Shown here in pieces: positions 46,179-54,488 of a stretch of DNA of 64,000 nt (its first letter is position 1; each line of letters opens with the position of its first letter). The stretch is taken from the NCBI RefSeq assembly GCF_000416965.1, contig NZ_ATCL01000009.1:299487-363486 (forward strand), written 5' to 3'. The position numbers were made by a program, and so were the translations under genes. The notes beneath the pieces are model-generated. The model ran no database searches. It worked only from the letters and a program-made list of their open reading frames with translations, and was not told the origin of the DNA. This DNA is from Exiguobacterium chiriqhucha RW-2. GTDB lineage: Bacteria > Bacillota > Bacilli > Exiguobacteriales > Exiguobacteriaceae.

Positions 46179-46787
46179 ATGGCTAAATTTGAATTACCAC
46201 AACTTGATTACGCATACGATGCACTTGAACCACACATTGACGCACGCACGATGGAAATCCACCACACGAAACACCACAACACTTACGTCACGAACGTAAA
46301 CAATGCACTCGAAGGAAAAGACGTGAACTACTCTTCACTCGAAGAGTTGCTTCAAAACCTCGATTCACTTCCTGCTGACATTCAAACAGCGGTCCGCAAC
46401 AACGGTGGCGGTCACTGGAACCACTCATTCTTCTGGAAATTGTTGAAGAAGAACGAGAACGGTGCTCCGACGGGCGAACTCGCTTCTGCAATCGACGAAG
46501 CGTTCGGCAGCTTCGACGCGTTCAAAGAGGAGTTCACGAAAGCAGCGACAACACGCTTCGGCTCTGGTTGGGCTTGGCTCGTCGTGAAAAACGGCAAACT
46601 CGAAGTCACATCGACTCCAAACCAAGATTCACCGATCATGGAAGGCGTTCAGCCAATCCTCGGTCTCGATGTTTGGGAGCATGCGTACTACTTGAACTAC
46701 CAAAACCGTCGTCCGGATTACATTCAAGCGTTCTTCCATGTCATCGACTGGGATTACGTCGCGAAGCTCTACGCAGACGCAAAATAA
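46179..46787 (+). CDS. sodA: Superoxide dismutase, Mn type
   Basis: 202 residues. Metal ligands lie in [20 protein letters not shown] and [18 protein letters not shown]; the GGHWNHSF context and Gln/Gly arrangement favour Mn over Fe. It detoxifies superoxide in the cytoplasm. ATG at 46179 follows AAGGGGG. Followed by its own terminator; sodA next to a pbp gene and pst is also the B. subtilis order. Confidence 0.97.
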   Translation: MAKFELPQLDYAYDALEPHIDARTMEIHHTKHHNTYVTNVNNALEGKDVNYSSLEELLQNLDSLPADIQTAVRNNGGGHWNHSFFWKLLKKNENGAPTGELASAIDEAFGSFDAFKEEFTKAATTRFGSGWAWLVVKNGKLEVTSTPNQDSPIMEGVQPILGLDVWEHAYYLNYQNRRPDYIQAFFHVIDWDYVAKLYADAK

Positions 46788-46795
46788 TGACACAG

Positions 46796-46827
46796 TCCCG
46801 GGATTCGATTGAATCTCGGGATTTTTT
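46796..46827 (+). terminator. Rho-independent terminator of sodA
   Basis: Stem TCCCGGGATTC / GAATCTCGGGA (one G-T pair) with loop GATT, then TTTTTT. Confidence 0.87.
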
Positions 46828-46953
46828 CTACATTTCATTATTTTGTAAACAAATTATGATATAGTGAAAATCGAGTCGAAAAATAGAAATAACACTGACA
46901 TATACGTCACCTATACTTATAGAAGGAATTGAATCAGAAAGGAGACAACTGAA

Positions 46954-49011
46954 TTGGCCAGAAACCGTGTGAAAGTGCCGAAGAAACGGCGCAACCACCT
47001 TCCGTTGCGATTGAACTTATTGTTCTTTATCGTCTTCATCTTATTCGCGACACTCATTTTCCGTTTAGGCGTCGTCCAAATCGTCAACGGTGAGTTGATT
47101 GCCCGTGAAGTTCAGAAGACCGAATCAAGCAAAATCAAGTACGAGGTACCGCGCGGTAAAATCTATGACCGCAACGGCCAAGTGCTCGCCGACACCATCT
47201 CGAACTACTCGGTCATGTATCGCCGGTCGCAAGTGACGAAGACGGAAGAGCGCCTCGAAGTCGCCATCAAGCTCGCGGAAATCGTCGACGTGCCGGAGAA
47301 GGACCGTAAAGTGACGGAGCGGGACCGCAAGGATTATTGGATTGCCATCGATCCGGAGCGCTCGCAAGAACGGGTCCAAAACCTGTTGGCTGATTTATCG
47401 GAAGAAGAACGGGCCGCCTTGTCGAACCAAGACGTCGACCAGTTGTTGCTCGATTCCATCACGGACGCGGAAATCACGTTTGATGATGCGACCGAAGAAA
47501 TCATCGCTATCAAACATAACATGGAGTCAGGCTATGCGCTCGACCCACAAGTCATTAAAATCGGGGCGTCTCCAAAAGAAATGGCACTGATTGAAGAAAA
47601 CTTGGAACTGCTCCCTGGCGTCAGTGTCGAACCGTATTATCAGCGGGATTATCCGTTCGGTGAGACGTTCCAAAGCTTCCTCGGAAGTTATCGTCAAATC
47701 CCAGCCGAGCAGCGCGCTTCGTATCAAGCGAAAGGGTATGGCTTGAACGATCGGGTCGGAACGTCTTATCTCGAACAACAGTATGAGGACGTGCTACGCG
47801 GAACCCCGGCCTATGACGTCTTCACGACGTATAAAGGGGAACCGGTCGGAGAACCGACTCGCGTTAGCGGGAACCCAGGGAAAGATATCATCTTGTCGAC
47901 GGACATCGAATTCCAAAAAGAAATCGATGAGATTTTGAAGAAAGCGATTCGAGCCGGCCGCTCGGGCAGCCCGCACTTTGACCGTGCCTTCGCCGTCGTC
48001 ATGAACCCGCAAACGGGTGAATTGCTCGCCCTCTCGGGACAAGAGCTCGACTATGAAACGAACAAATTCAAAGACGTCTCGACCGGGACGGTCCTGCGGG
48101 CGAGTCAAATCGGCTCGACAATCAAGGGAGCGACGGTCGCGTTCGGACTTGAAGAAGAAGTCATCCAACCGGGTGAATATATTTATGACACGCCGATTCG
48201 GATCGGTTCGTCACTCAAGTCGTCGTACCGGAACATGGGGAACATCAACGACCTTGATGCCCTCGCGTTATCATCGAACATTTATATGTTCCAAATTGCC
48301 CTGCGGCTCGCCGATTACTACTCGACCGGCCAAATCGTCGGAGAGAACGTGACCGAGGCATTCAATACGATGGAACATTACTATAAGCAGTTCGGACTCG
48401 GAATTGAGACAGGGATCGACCTCCCATATGAATCAATCGGATTCCGTAGCGTACCGGACCGTGTTACGCTCCTCATGGATATGTCGATCGGTCAGTTCAT
48501 CTCATACACGCCGATTCAATTGGCGCAGTATACGTCGACGCTTGCGAACGGCGGATACCGGATTCAACCGCATCTCTTGAAAGAAATCATCGAACCTGGC
48601 TCGCTCGACGAAGCGAACAAGCAAGTCGTCAGCACGTTCCAACCGAACGCGCTCAATAAAGTCGATATTCGTGATGAATTTCTTCAACGGGCGCGCCAAG
48701 GATTCCGGCAAGGGGTCGAGAGTGGAACGTCTCGTATCCTGCAACAGACGGGAATCACGGCGGCCGGTAAGACCGGTACCGCTCAAGCGATCGCGGAAGG
48801 GCCAGATGGTCAAGCGAAGCGAAACGCGAACGGTGAACCGATTAAGACACTCAACTCGAACCACGTCGGCTGGGCGCCATATGATGACCCGGAAATCGCT
48901 TGGGCCATCATCATGCCAGGCCTCGAGGCGGAAGGGATCAACACCCGTGTCGCGCACGACATCATGAAGGCGTATTTCGACTTAGAAGACGTCCAAGCAC
49001 AGATTCAATAA
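46954..49011 (+). CDS. pbpA: Class B penicillin-binding protein (transpeptidase)
   Basis: 685 residues: basic cytoplasmic N-terminus, one membrane segment (about 20-42), PBP dimerisation domain (about 60-310) and transpeptidase domain with SxxK in GSTIKG (Ser about 388), SxN in LSSNIYM and KTGT in AAGKTGTAQ (about 606). It crosslinks peptidoglycan, probably for lateral wall elongation (PBP2A/PbpH type). TTG at 46954 follows AAAGGAG. The position equals B. subtilis pbpA (yqgF), between sodA and pstS. Confidence 0.94.
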   Translation: MARNRVKVPKKRRNHLPLRLNLLFFIVFILFATLIFRLGVVQIVNGELIAREVQKTESSKIKYEVPRGKIYDRNGQVLADTISNYSVMYRRSQVTKTEERLEVAIKLAEIVDVPEKDRKVTERDRKDYWIAIDPERSQERVQNLLADLSEEERAALSNQDVDQLLLDSITDAEITFDDATEEIIAIKHNMESGYALDPQVIKIGASPKEMALIEENLELLPGVSVEPYYQRDYPFGETFQSFLGSYRQIPAEQRASYQAKGYGLNDRVGTSYLEQQYEDVLRGTPAYDVFTTYKGEPVGEPTRVSGNPGKDIILSTDIEFQKEIDEILKKAIRAGRSGSPHFDRAFAVVMNPQTGELLALSGQELDYETNKFKDVSTGTVLRASQIGSTIKGATVAFGLEEEVIQPGEYIYDTPIRIGSSLKSSYRNMGNINDLDALALSSNIYMFQIALRLADYYSTGQIVGENVTEAFNTMEHYYKQFGLGIETGIDLPYESIGFRSVPDRVTLLMDMSIGQFISYTPIQLAQYTSTLANGGYRIQPHLLKEIIEPGSLDEANKQVVSTFQPNALNKVDIRDEFLQRARQGFRQGVESGTSRILQQTGITAAGKTGTAQAIAEGPDGQAKRNANGEPIKTLNSNHVGWAPYDDPEIAWAIIMPGLEAEGINTRVAHDIMKAYFDLEDVQAQIQ

Positions 49012-49039
49012 AGAAGTCACTTCGGTGGCTTCTTTTTTT
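49011..49039 (+). terminator. Rho-independent terminator of pbpA
   Basis: Stem AAGAAGTCAC / GTGGCTTCTT with a TTCG tetraloop, then TTTTT. Confidence 0.87.
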
Positions 49040-49043
49040 CGTC

Positions 49044-49082
49044 TTTACAATTCTTTTACGTTCCGTTTATTTCTCGTTAATA
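49044..49082 (+). promoter_or_regulatory. Four tandem Pho boxes (PhoP binding region) of the pst operon
   Basis: TTTACA (49044), TTTACG (49055), TTTATT (49066) and TTAATA (49077), exactly 11 bases apart start to start. This matches the PhoP consensus of TT(A/T)ACA-like hexamers with five-base spacers. A -10-like TAGGAT follows about ten bases downstream at 49092. It implies activation of pstS by the PhoPR system on phosphate starvation. Confidence 0.85.
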
Positions 49083-49164
49083 GTAGTTTATTAGGATGTT
49101 AATTGTAGGACAGAACAACGAAGCCACAACACAAATCAAAGCAAACTCAAGGAGGACGTCAGAA

Positions 49165-50100
49165 ATGTCTTGGATGAAAAAATCAGCTTTAGTCGCTTCA
49201 ATTACTTCGGTGGCCATCATCGGTGCCGCGTGTGGGAACAATGAAGAAGGTGGCGCAGCCGACGGTGAAGGACTTTCAGGTAAAGTCGTCATGGACGGTT
49301 CGTCAACAGTCTTCCCGATCATGGAAGCCGTAGCCGAAGAATATTCAGCTGAACAGCCAGACGTTGAAGTCACGGTCGGTGTCTCAGGTACGGGTGGCGG
49401 ATTCAAACGTTTCGTAACAGGCGAGACGGACTTCTCGAACGCATCACGTGAAATCAAAGAAGAAGAAGCGGCTGAAGCCGAGAAGAACGGTGTCGAGTAC
49501 ACGCAACTCGCTGTCGCCCTCGATGGCCTTTCACTCGTCGTCAACCCAGAGAACGATTGGGCACAAGATATCACGATTGAAGAACTTAACAAGATGTGGA
49601 CAGACACGAACGTGAAAACATGGAAAGACGTCCGCTCAGACTGGCCGGATGAAGAAATTTCATTCTTCTCACCAGGTAAAGACTCAGGTACGTTCGACTT
49701 CTTCAACGAAGCGGTCCTTGACGACACGGATATCCGTGAAGACGCACAGTTGTCAGAAGACGACAACGTCCTCGTGACAGGTGTCGCCGGCACGAAAGGT
49801 GCAATCGGATTCTTCGGATACGCATACTACATTGAAAACCAAGATACGCTTCGCGCGTTGAACGTCGAAGGCATCGAGCCGACGACTGATACGATCAACG
49901 ATCTTTCATACCCGCTCTCACGTGAGATTTACACATACGTGAACAACGCGTCATTGAAAGACAAGCCACAAGTCGCTGACTACACACGCTTCTTGAATGA
50001 AAATGCAGCAGCCCTTTCAGAAGAAGTTGGATATGTCGGAATGGAACAAGCACGATATGATGAGAACGCTGAAGTGATCGACGAGATCGCTGGCGAGTAA
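49165..50100 (+). CDS. pstS: Phosphate ABC transporter substrate-binding lipoprotein
   Basis: 311 residues: signal peptide with lipobox IIGAAC (mature Cys about 24), then the PstS fold with phosphate-binding motifs DGSSTVFP, VGVSGTGGGFKRF and the SPGKDSGTFDFF loop. Anchored outside the membrane, it delivers phosphate to PstCA. ATG at 49165 follows GGAGG with nine bases' spacing; the upstream in-frame reading from 49096 has no signal-peptide logic. Confidence 0.96.
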   Translation: MSWMKKSALVASITSVAIIGAACGNNEEGGAADGEGLSGKVVMDGSSTVFPIMEAVAEEYSAEQPDVEVTVGVSGTGGGFKRFVTGETDFSNASREIKEEEAAEAEKNGVEYTQLAVALDGLSLVVNPENDWAQDITIEELNKMWTDTNVKTWKDVRSDWPDEEISFFSPGKDSGTFDFFNEAVLDDTDIREDAQLSEDDNVLVTGVAGTKGAIGFFGYAYYIENQDTLRALNVEGIEPTTDTINDLSYPLSREIYTYVNNASLKDKPQVADYTRFLNENAAALSEEVGYVGMEQARYDENAEVIDEIAGE

Positions 50101-50113
50101 TAGCGCAGAAGGC

Positions 50114-50140
50114 AGAAGGTGAGAGTCGCTCTCGCCTTCT
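50114..50140 (+). other. Intergenic hairpin between pstS and pstC
   Basis: Stem AGAAGGTGAGAG / CTCTCGCCTTCT (one G-T pair) with a three-base loop and no strong T-run. It likely stabilises the pstS transcript or lowers readthrough, giving more binding protein than permease. Confidence 0.65.
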
Positions 50141-50183
50141 CGCCGTGCTTTCTAGTATGAAGAGGTAGGGAGCGATACACGAG

Positions 50184-51128
50184 ATGAATCAACCAAACAA
50201 AGGGCTGTCAATTCGAGAGATGATTGAAGCCAATAAGAAAAAGAAATATAGTACGACGAACGTGTTTGATAAAGTCATGCCGTTCTTATTATTCTTGAGC
50301 GCATTCGTTTCGGTCGTCACGACGGTCGGCATCGCGTTCACACTCGGTTTTGAACTGTTCAAGTTTTTCGAGCGCGTACCGGTCGCCGAGTTTTTAGGCT
50401 CGACCGAATGGTATCCGCTTAGTGCCGATCAACGTTTCGGCGTCTGGGCCCTCGTCATGGGGACACTCCAGATCACGGTCATTGCCATGATTGTCGCTGT
50501 ACCACTCGGTTTGGCGTCGGCGATTTATTTGAGCGAGTATGCGTCTGAGCGTGCCCGCACGATTTTGAAGCCGATTCTTGAAGTGCTTGCTGGCGTTCCA
50601 ACGATTGTCTTCGGATTCTTTGCCTTGTCGTTCGTCACACCGATTTTGCAAGCATTGATTCCAGGGCTTCAAATCTATAACGCACTCAGCCCAGGAATCG
50701 TCGTCGGAATCATGATCATTCCGATGATCGCTTCGATTTCGGAAGACTCGATGAGCGCCGTCCCGAAAAAGATTCGTGATGGAGCCCTCGGCCTTGGCGC
50801 GACGCGTCTTGAAGTCGCGATTAAAGTCGTTATGCCAGCCGCGCTCTCAGGGATTATCGCCTCAATCGTCCTCGGGATGAGCCGTGCCATCGGTGAGACG
50901 ATGATCGTAACAATCGCAGGTGGGTCACAACCGAACTTTGAGTTCAACCCGCTCAACGCGATTCAAACGATGACAGCTTATATCGTCCAAATCGCCAAAG
51001 GTGATGCAGGATACGGGACAATCGAATACTACAGTATCTATGCGGTCGGCGCATTGTTGTTCATCTTTACGCTCGTGATGAACTTATTCGCGAACTGGGT
51101 GACGCGCCGCTTCAGAGAGGAGTACTAA
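50184..51128 (+). CDS. pstC: Phosphate ABC transporter permease PstC
   Basis: 314 residues with six membrane segments and the ABC permease EAA loop (ALGLGATRLEVAIKVVMPAA). A basic cytoplasmic N-terminus precedes the first helix. It forms the channel with PstA. ATG at 50184 is ten bases after a GGGAG-type ribosome site; pstA starts two bases after its stop. Confidence 0.95.
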   Translation: MNQPNKGLSIREMIEANKKKKYSTTNVFDKVMPFLLFLSAFVSVVTTVGIAFTLGFELFKFFERVPVAEFLGSTEWYPLSADQRFGVWALVMGTLQITVIAMIVAVPLGLASAIYLSEYASERARTILKPILEVLAGVPTIVFGFFALSFVTPILQALIPGLQIYNALSPGIVVGIMIIPMIASISEDSMSAVPKKIRDGALGLGATRLEVAIKVVMPAALSGIIASIVLGMSRAIGETMIVTIAGGSQPNFEFNPLNAIQTMTAYIVQIAKGDAGYGTIEYYSIYAVGALLFIFTLVMNLFANWVTRRFREEY

Positions 51129-51129
51129 T

Positions 51130-52041
51130 ATGGCATTGCCGAACAGTGAGTTCAAGAATACGAAGAACTTGATGGACCGTGCTTCCGTTTCACAACGGAT
51201 TAAGCGCCGTCTCCAATTAAATGAAATCTTTAAGTACGTCTTTTTAGCGGGACTTGTCTTTGCCCTGCTCGTCCTATCGACATTGATTTATGATGTCGTC
51301 TCTAAAGGTGGCGGCTGGGTGAACTTGGACTTCATCCGTAACTTCCCATCCCGTCGTCCTGAACAGGCCGGGCTCTATCCAGCCTTGATTGGATCACTTT
51401 GGTTGATGATGTTGATCGTTCCGATGGTATTTATCGTCGGTGTTGGTGCCGCGATTTATCTTGAAGAGTACGCACCAAAAAACCGTATCACGTCATTTAT
51501 CGAAGTAAATATTTCAAACTTGGCCGGTGTCCCGTCAATCGTTTTCGGATTGCTCGGATTGACGATTTTTGTTCGCATTATGGAACTTGGGAACTCAATC
51601 ATGGCCGGAGCTCTCACGCTCGGACTGATGAGTTTACCGATTGTTATCGTCGCGTCACAAGAAGCGCTCCGTTCCGTCAAGATGGAATTGCGGCACGCGT
51701 CGCTCGCACTCGGAGCCTCGAAGTGGCAGACGACGTTCAACGTCGTCTTGCCGTCGGCGATTCCAGGGATTATCACGGGAATCATCTTGGCCGTATCGCG
51801 AGCAATCGGGGAAACGGCTCCATTGATCATGGTCGGAGCAGCGACGTTCATTTCGACGACGCCGAGCAATGTGTTCTCTGATTTCACAGCGCTCCCGATT
51901 CAAATCTACAACTGGACGAGCCGTCCGCAAGCTGAATTCCAAAACTTGGCCGCTGCCGGAATCATTGTATTGATGACGATGTTGATCATCATGAACTCGG
52001 CTGCCATCTATATCCGTAACAAGTACACGAACCGACATTAA
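51130..52041 (+). CDS. pstA: Phosphate ABC transporter permease PstA
   Basis: 303 residues, six membrane segments, EAA loop (ASLALGASKWQTTFNVVLPS). Partner of PstC; the start follows AGAGAGGAG within the pstC end. Confidence 0.95.
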   Translation: MALPNSEFKNTKNLMDRASVSQRIKRRLQLNEIFKYVFLAGLVFALLVLSTLIYDVVSKGGGWVNLDFIRNFPSRRPEQAGLYPALIGSLWLMMLIVPMVFIVGVGAAIYLEEYAPKNRITSFIEVNISNLAGVPSIVFGLLGLTIFVRIMELGNSIMAGALTLGLMSLPIVIVASQEALRSVKMELRHASLALGASKWQTTFNVVLPSAIPGIITGIILAVSRAIGETAPLIMVGAATFISTTPSNVFSDFTALPIQIYNWTSRPQAEFQNLAAAGIIVLMTMLIIMNSAAIYIRNKYTNRH

Positions 52042-52072
52042 GTCGTAGCAGTAAACGAGGAGGACTCTCGAG

Positions 52073-52906
52073 ATGATGAAACAAAAAGAACTCAAAGGAG
52101 ATCATGAAGTGAATACAACGACGACTCAACCGAACGAAACGGTGATGCAAAAAGAAAGTGCCTATGTCGTGAACAACTTGAATTTATGGTATGGCGACGA
52201 TCAAGCGTTGATCGACGTCAACCTCGACATCAAGAAAAACGAAGTGACGGCCATCATCGGTCCGTCGGGTTGCGGGAAGTCGACGTTCATCAAGACGTTG
52301 AATCGGATGGTCGAGCTCGTGCCGTCTGTCCGTACGAACGGTGAAATCTTGTATCATGGTCGCAACATCTTTGACCGCGATTATAAAGTTGAAGATCTTC
52401 GCACGTCGGTCGGTATGGTGTTCCAACAACCGAACCCGTTCCCGAAATCGGTGTATGACAACGTGGCGTACGGGCCACGTACACACGGCATCAAAAACAA
52501 AAAAGTACTCGATGAAATCGTCGAGCGCTCGCTTCGTGGCGCCGCGATTTGGGATGAAGTAAAAGATCGCTTGAACGAGAACGCCTATGGCCTCTCGGGT
52601 GGACAGCAACAACGTCTCTGCATCGCCCGCACACTTGCCATCGAACCGGACGTCATCCTCATGGATGAGCCGACGTCAGCGCTCGACCCAATCTCGACAC
52701 TAAAAGTCGAAGAGCTCGTCCAAGAGTTGAAAGAGCAGTACTCGATTATCATCGTCACGCACAACATGCAGCAAGCAGCTCGTGTATCGGATAAGACGGC
52801 GTTCTTCTTGAACGGAGAAGTCGTCGAGTTCGATGCGACCGATAAAATCTTCTCGAATCCAACGGACAAACGGACTGAAGATTACATTTCTGGCCGGTTC
52901 GGTTAA
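52073..52906 (+). CDS. pstB: Phosphate ABC transporter ATP-binding protein PstB
   Basis: 277 residues. Walker [10 protein letters not shown], signature LSGGQQQRL, Walker [14 protein letters not shown], switch His in VTHN. Two starts are plausible: ATG 52073 behind GAGGAGG (nine bases) and in-frame GTG 52109 behind AAAGGAG (nine bases), which would drop 12 residues outside the ABC domain. One pstB copy only, where B. subtilis has two. Confidence 0.95.
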   Translation: MMKQKELKGDHEVNTTTTQPNETVMQKESAYVVNNLNLWYGDDQALIDVNLDIKKNEVTAIIGPSGCGKSTFIKTLNRMVELVPSVRTNGEILYHGRNIFDRDYKVEDLRTSVGMVFQQPNPFPKSVYDNVAYGPRTHGIKNKKVLDEIVERSLRGAAIWDEVKDRLNENAYGLSGGQQQRLCIARTLAIEPDVILMDEPTSALDPISTLKVEELVQELKEQYSIIIVTHNMQQAARVSDKTAFFLNGEVVEFDATDKIFSNPTDKRTEDYISGRFG

Positions 52907-52921
52907 GAAGGGGAGACAATC

Positions 52922-53584
52922 ATGGCACAAAATCGCACATTTTTTGATACGAAGTTAAACGAATTAGAAGACAAGGTTGTTCGCTTGGCGAATTTGACGA
53001 TGCGTCAAACGGCTACGGCCATCGAAGTGCTTGAAAAACATGATCTCGTACTCGCTCAGACTGTCATCGACAACGACAACGAACTCGATGACCTCGAGCT
53101 CGAAATCAATGACGAGGCGATTCTGTTGATCGCGAAACAACAACCGGTCGCGACCGACCTTCGTCGCTTGATCGTGACGATGAAGTCGGCGACAGACCTT
53201 GAGCGCATCGCGGACTATGCGACGAACATCGCCAAAGCCGTTGCGCGCATCGAGCACGTCCCGTACGTGTTAGACATCAAGCCGCTCAAACAGATGGCCG
53301 AGCAGTTGATCGACATGCTCGAGCTGGCGACTCGTGCTTATCGTAAAGGCGAGGTCAGCCGGGTGCGTGACTTGAACGAGATGGACAAAGTCATCGATGA
53401 CTTGAACTTGCAGGTCATCAAACAATACATGGGATCTGTGCCGACAATGGCTGTCGGGACGAACGATGTCTATGAGTTTTCGAACATCGCCCGCTATTTA
53501 GAACGCATGGGCGATCACGTGACGAATTTCGGAGAACATCTCATTTTCCTCGAAAAAGGGAAACATTATGATTTAAACCAGTAA
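52922..53584 (+). CDS. phoU: Phosphate signalling protein PhoU
   Basis: 220 residues, two three-helix PhoU repeats with the metal-binding type motifs DLERIADYATNIA and LERMGDHVTNFGE. It links Pst activity to the PhoR kinase and usually dampens Pho signalling and phosphate uptake. ATG at 52922 follows AAGGGGAG; last gene of the operon. Confidence 0.95.
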   Translation: MAQNRTFFDTKLNELEDKVVRLANLTMRQTATAIEVLEKHDLVLAQTVIDNDNELDDLELEINDEAILLIAKQQPVATDLRRLIVTMKSATDLERIADYATNIAKAVARIEHVPYVLDIKPLKQMAEQLIDMLELATRAYRKGEVSRVRDLNEMDKVIDDLNLQVIKQYMGSVPTMAVGTNDVYEFSNIARYLERMGDHVTNFGEHLIFLEKGKHYDLNQ

Positions 53585-53592
53585 GAAAAGTG

Positions 53593-53632
53593 GTAAAGAA
53601 CAACAGACCAGTTGTTCTTTACTTTTTTTTTG
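53593..53632 (+). terminator. Rho-independent terminator of pst-phoU
   Basis: Twelve-base perfect stem GTAAAGAACAAC / GTTGTTCTTTAC with loop AGACCA, then eight or nine T. Confidence 0.92.
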
Positions 53633-53703
53633 TGCAGGAATTCACGGGTTGGAGGCGAATAGTAGAACACATGGATTTTTTTTAGGAAGGGAGCCACAAA
53701 TAG

Positions 53704-54474
53704 ATGGAAGAGAAAATCGTTTCCTTGAAACAACAAGGGCTAACGTTAAAACAGATTGCAGAACAATTAGACATGCCGATCGGGAAAGTCCAGTACGCTT
53801 GGCGCAAATGGCGTTCCCAACACGGTGAACCAGCCAAGCCGGTAGCCGCCGCTCCAAAACGAAAGACCGAAGGGAAGAAAGCAATGACACCGAAATCGAA
53901 GCAAGTACCCGCCTCATCTGGGACGCAGGTCGCTTCGACGCTGCAACATGAGCTGCCAGTCCAATCACCGCTTCTAGATAAAGGCCCAGATGGGTTCTGG
54001 AAGCTCCCTGACCGTTATGATCAAGATTTGATGCATGCGGTCGTTCAATCGCCGAACGCCGTCTACGTCTTTTGGGAGGTTTCTGACAGCGTCAAGGAGA
54101 CGTTGTCGATGCAGTTCATGCGTCCGTGGGAAGATTTGCCGAAGGCGTTCCGGATCCTCGACATCACGTTGCTTGATTACGCGAGCGGGCATGCGAACCG
54201 TTCGTATACGTTCGAATTGCCGGAGATGACGAACAGTTGGTTCGTTCGGCCACTCGATCCGAACACGACGTATGTGTTCGAATTTGGGATTCGGACGATG
54301 GAAGGGGAGTTTCTTCCGTTGCTCGCATCTTCACCGATTGATACGCCACGTGCGGAGCCAGCCGGCCATGGTCGTTTCGCTGAACCGGTACGACGTTGGC
54401 AATACGGGGAAGTCGAGTCTCCTGAACTGCTCGACACGCTACCTAAATATTCTGCATACCGATTCGTGCGCTGA
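53704..54474 (+). CDS. DUF4912 protein with N-terminal helix-turn-helix
   Basis: 256 residues. Residues 1-40 look like a helix-turn-helix (SLKQQGLTLKQIAEQLDM), followed by a Lys/Pro/Ala linker (45-90) and a DUF4912 domain (about 95-240; NAVYVFWEVSD, and a closing NTTYVFEFG strand). DUF4912 is a beta-rich domain of unknown function. The gene sits 14 bases upstream of a GH57-type branching enzyme and shares its transcript. A role in alpha-glucan metabolism or its regulation is inferred from this pairing only. ATG at 53704; AAGGGAG upstream. Confidence 0.85.
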   Translation: MEEKIVSLKQQGLTLKQIAEQLDMPIGKVQYAWRKWRSQHGEPAKPVAAAPKRKTEGKKAMTPKSKQVPASSGTQVASTLQHELPVQSPLLDKGPDGFWKLPDRYDQDLMHAVVQSPNAVYVFWEVSDSVKETLSMQFMRPWEDLPKAFRILDITLLDYASGHANRSYTFELPEMTNSWFVRPLDPNTTYVFEFGIRTMEGEFLPLLASSPIDTPRAEPAGHGRFAEPVRRWQYGEVESPELLDTLPKYSAYRFVR

Positions 54475-54488
54475 GGAGGATTTATTTG

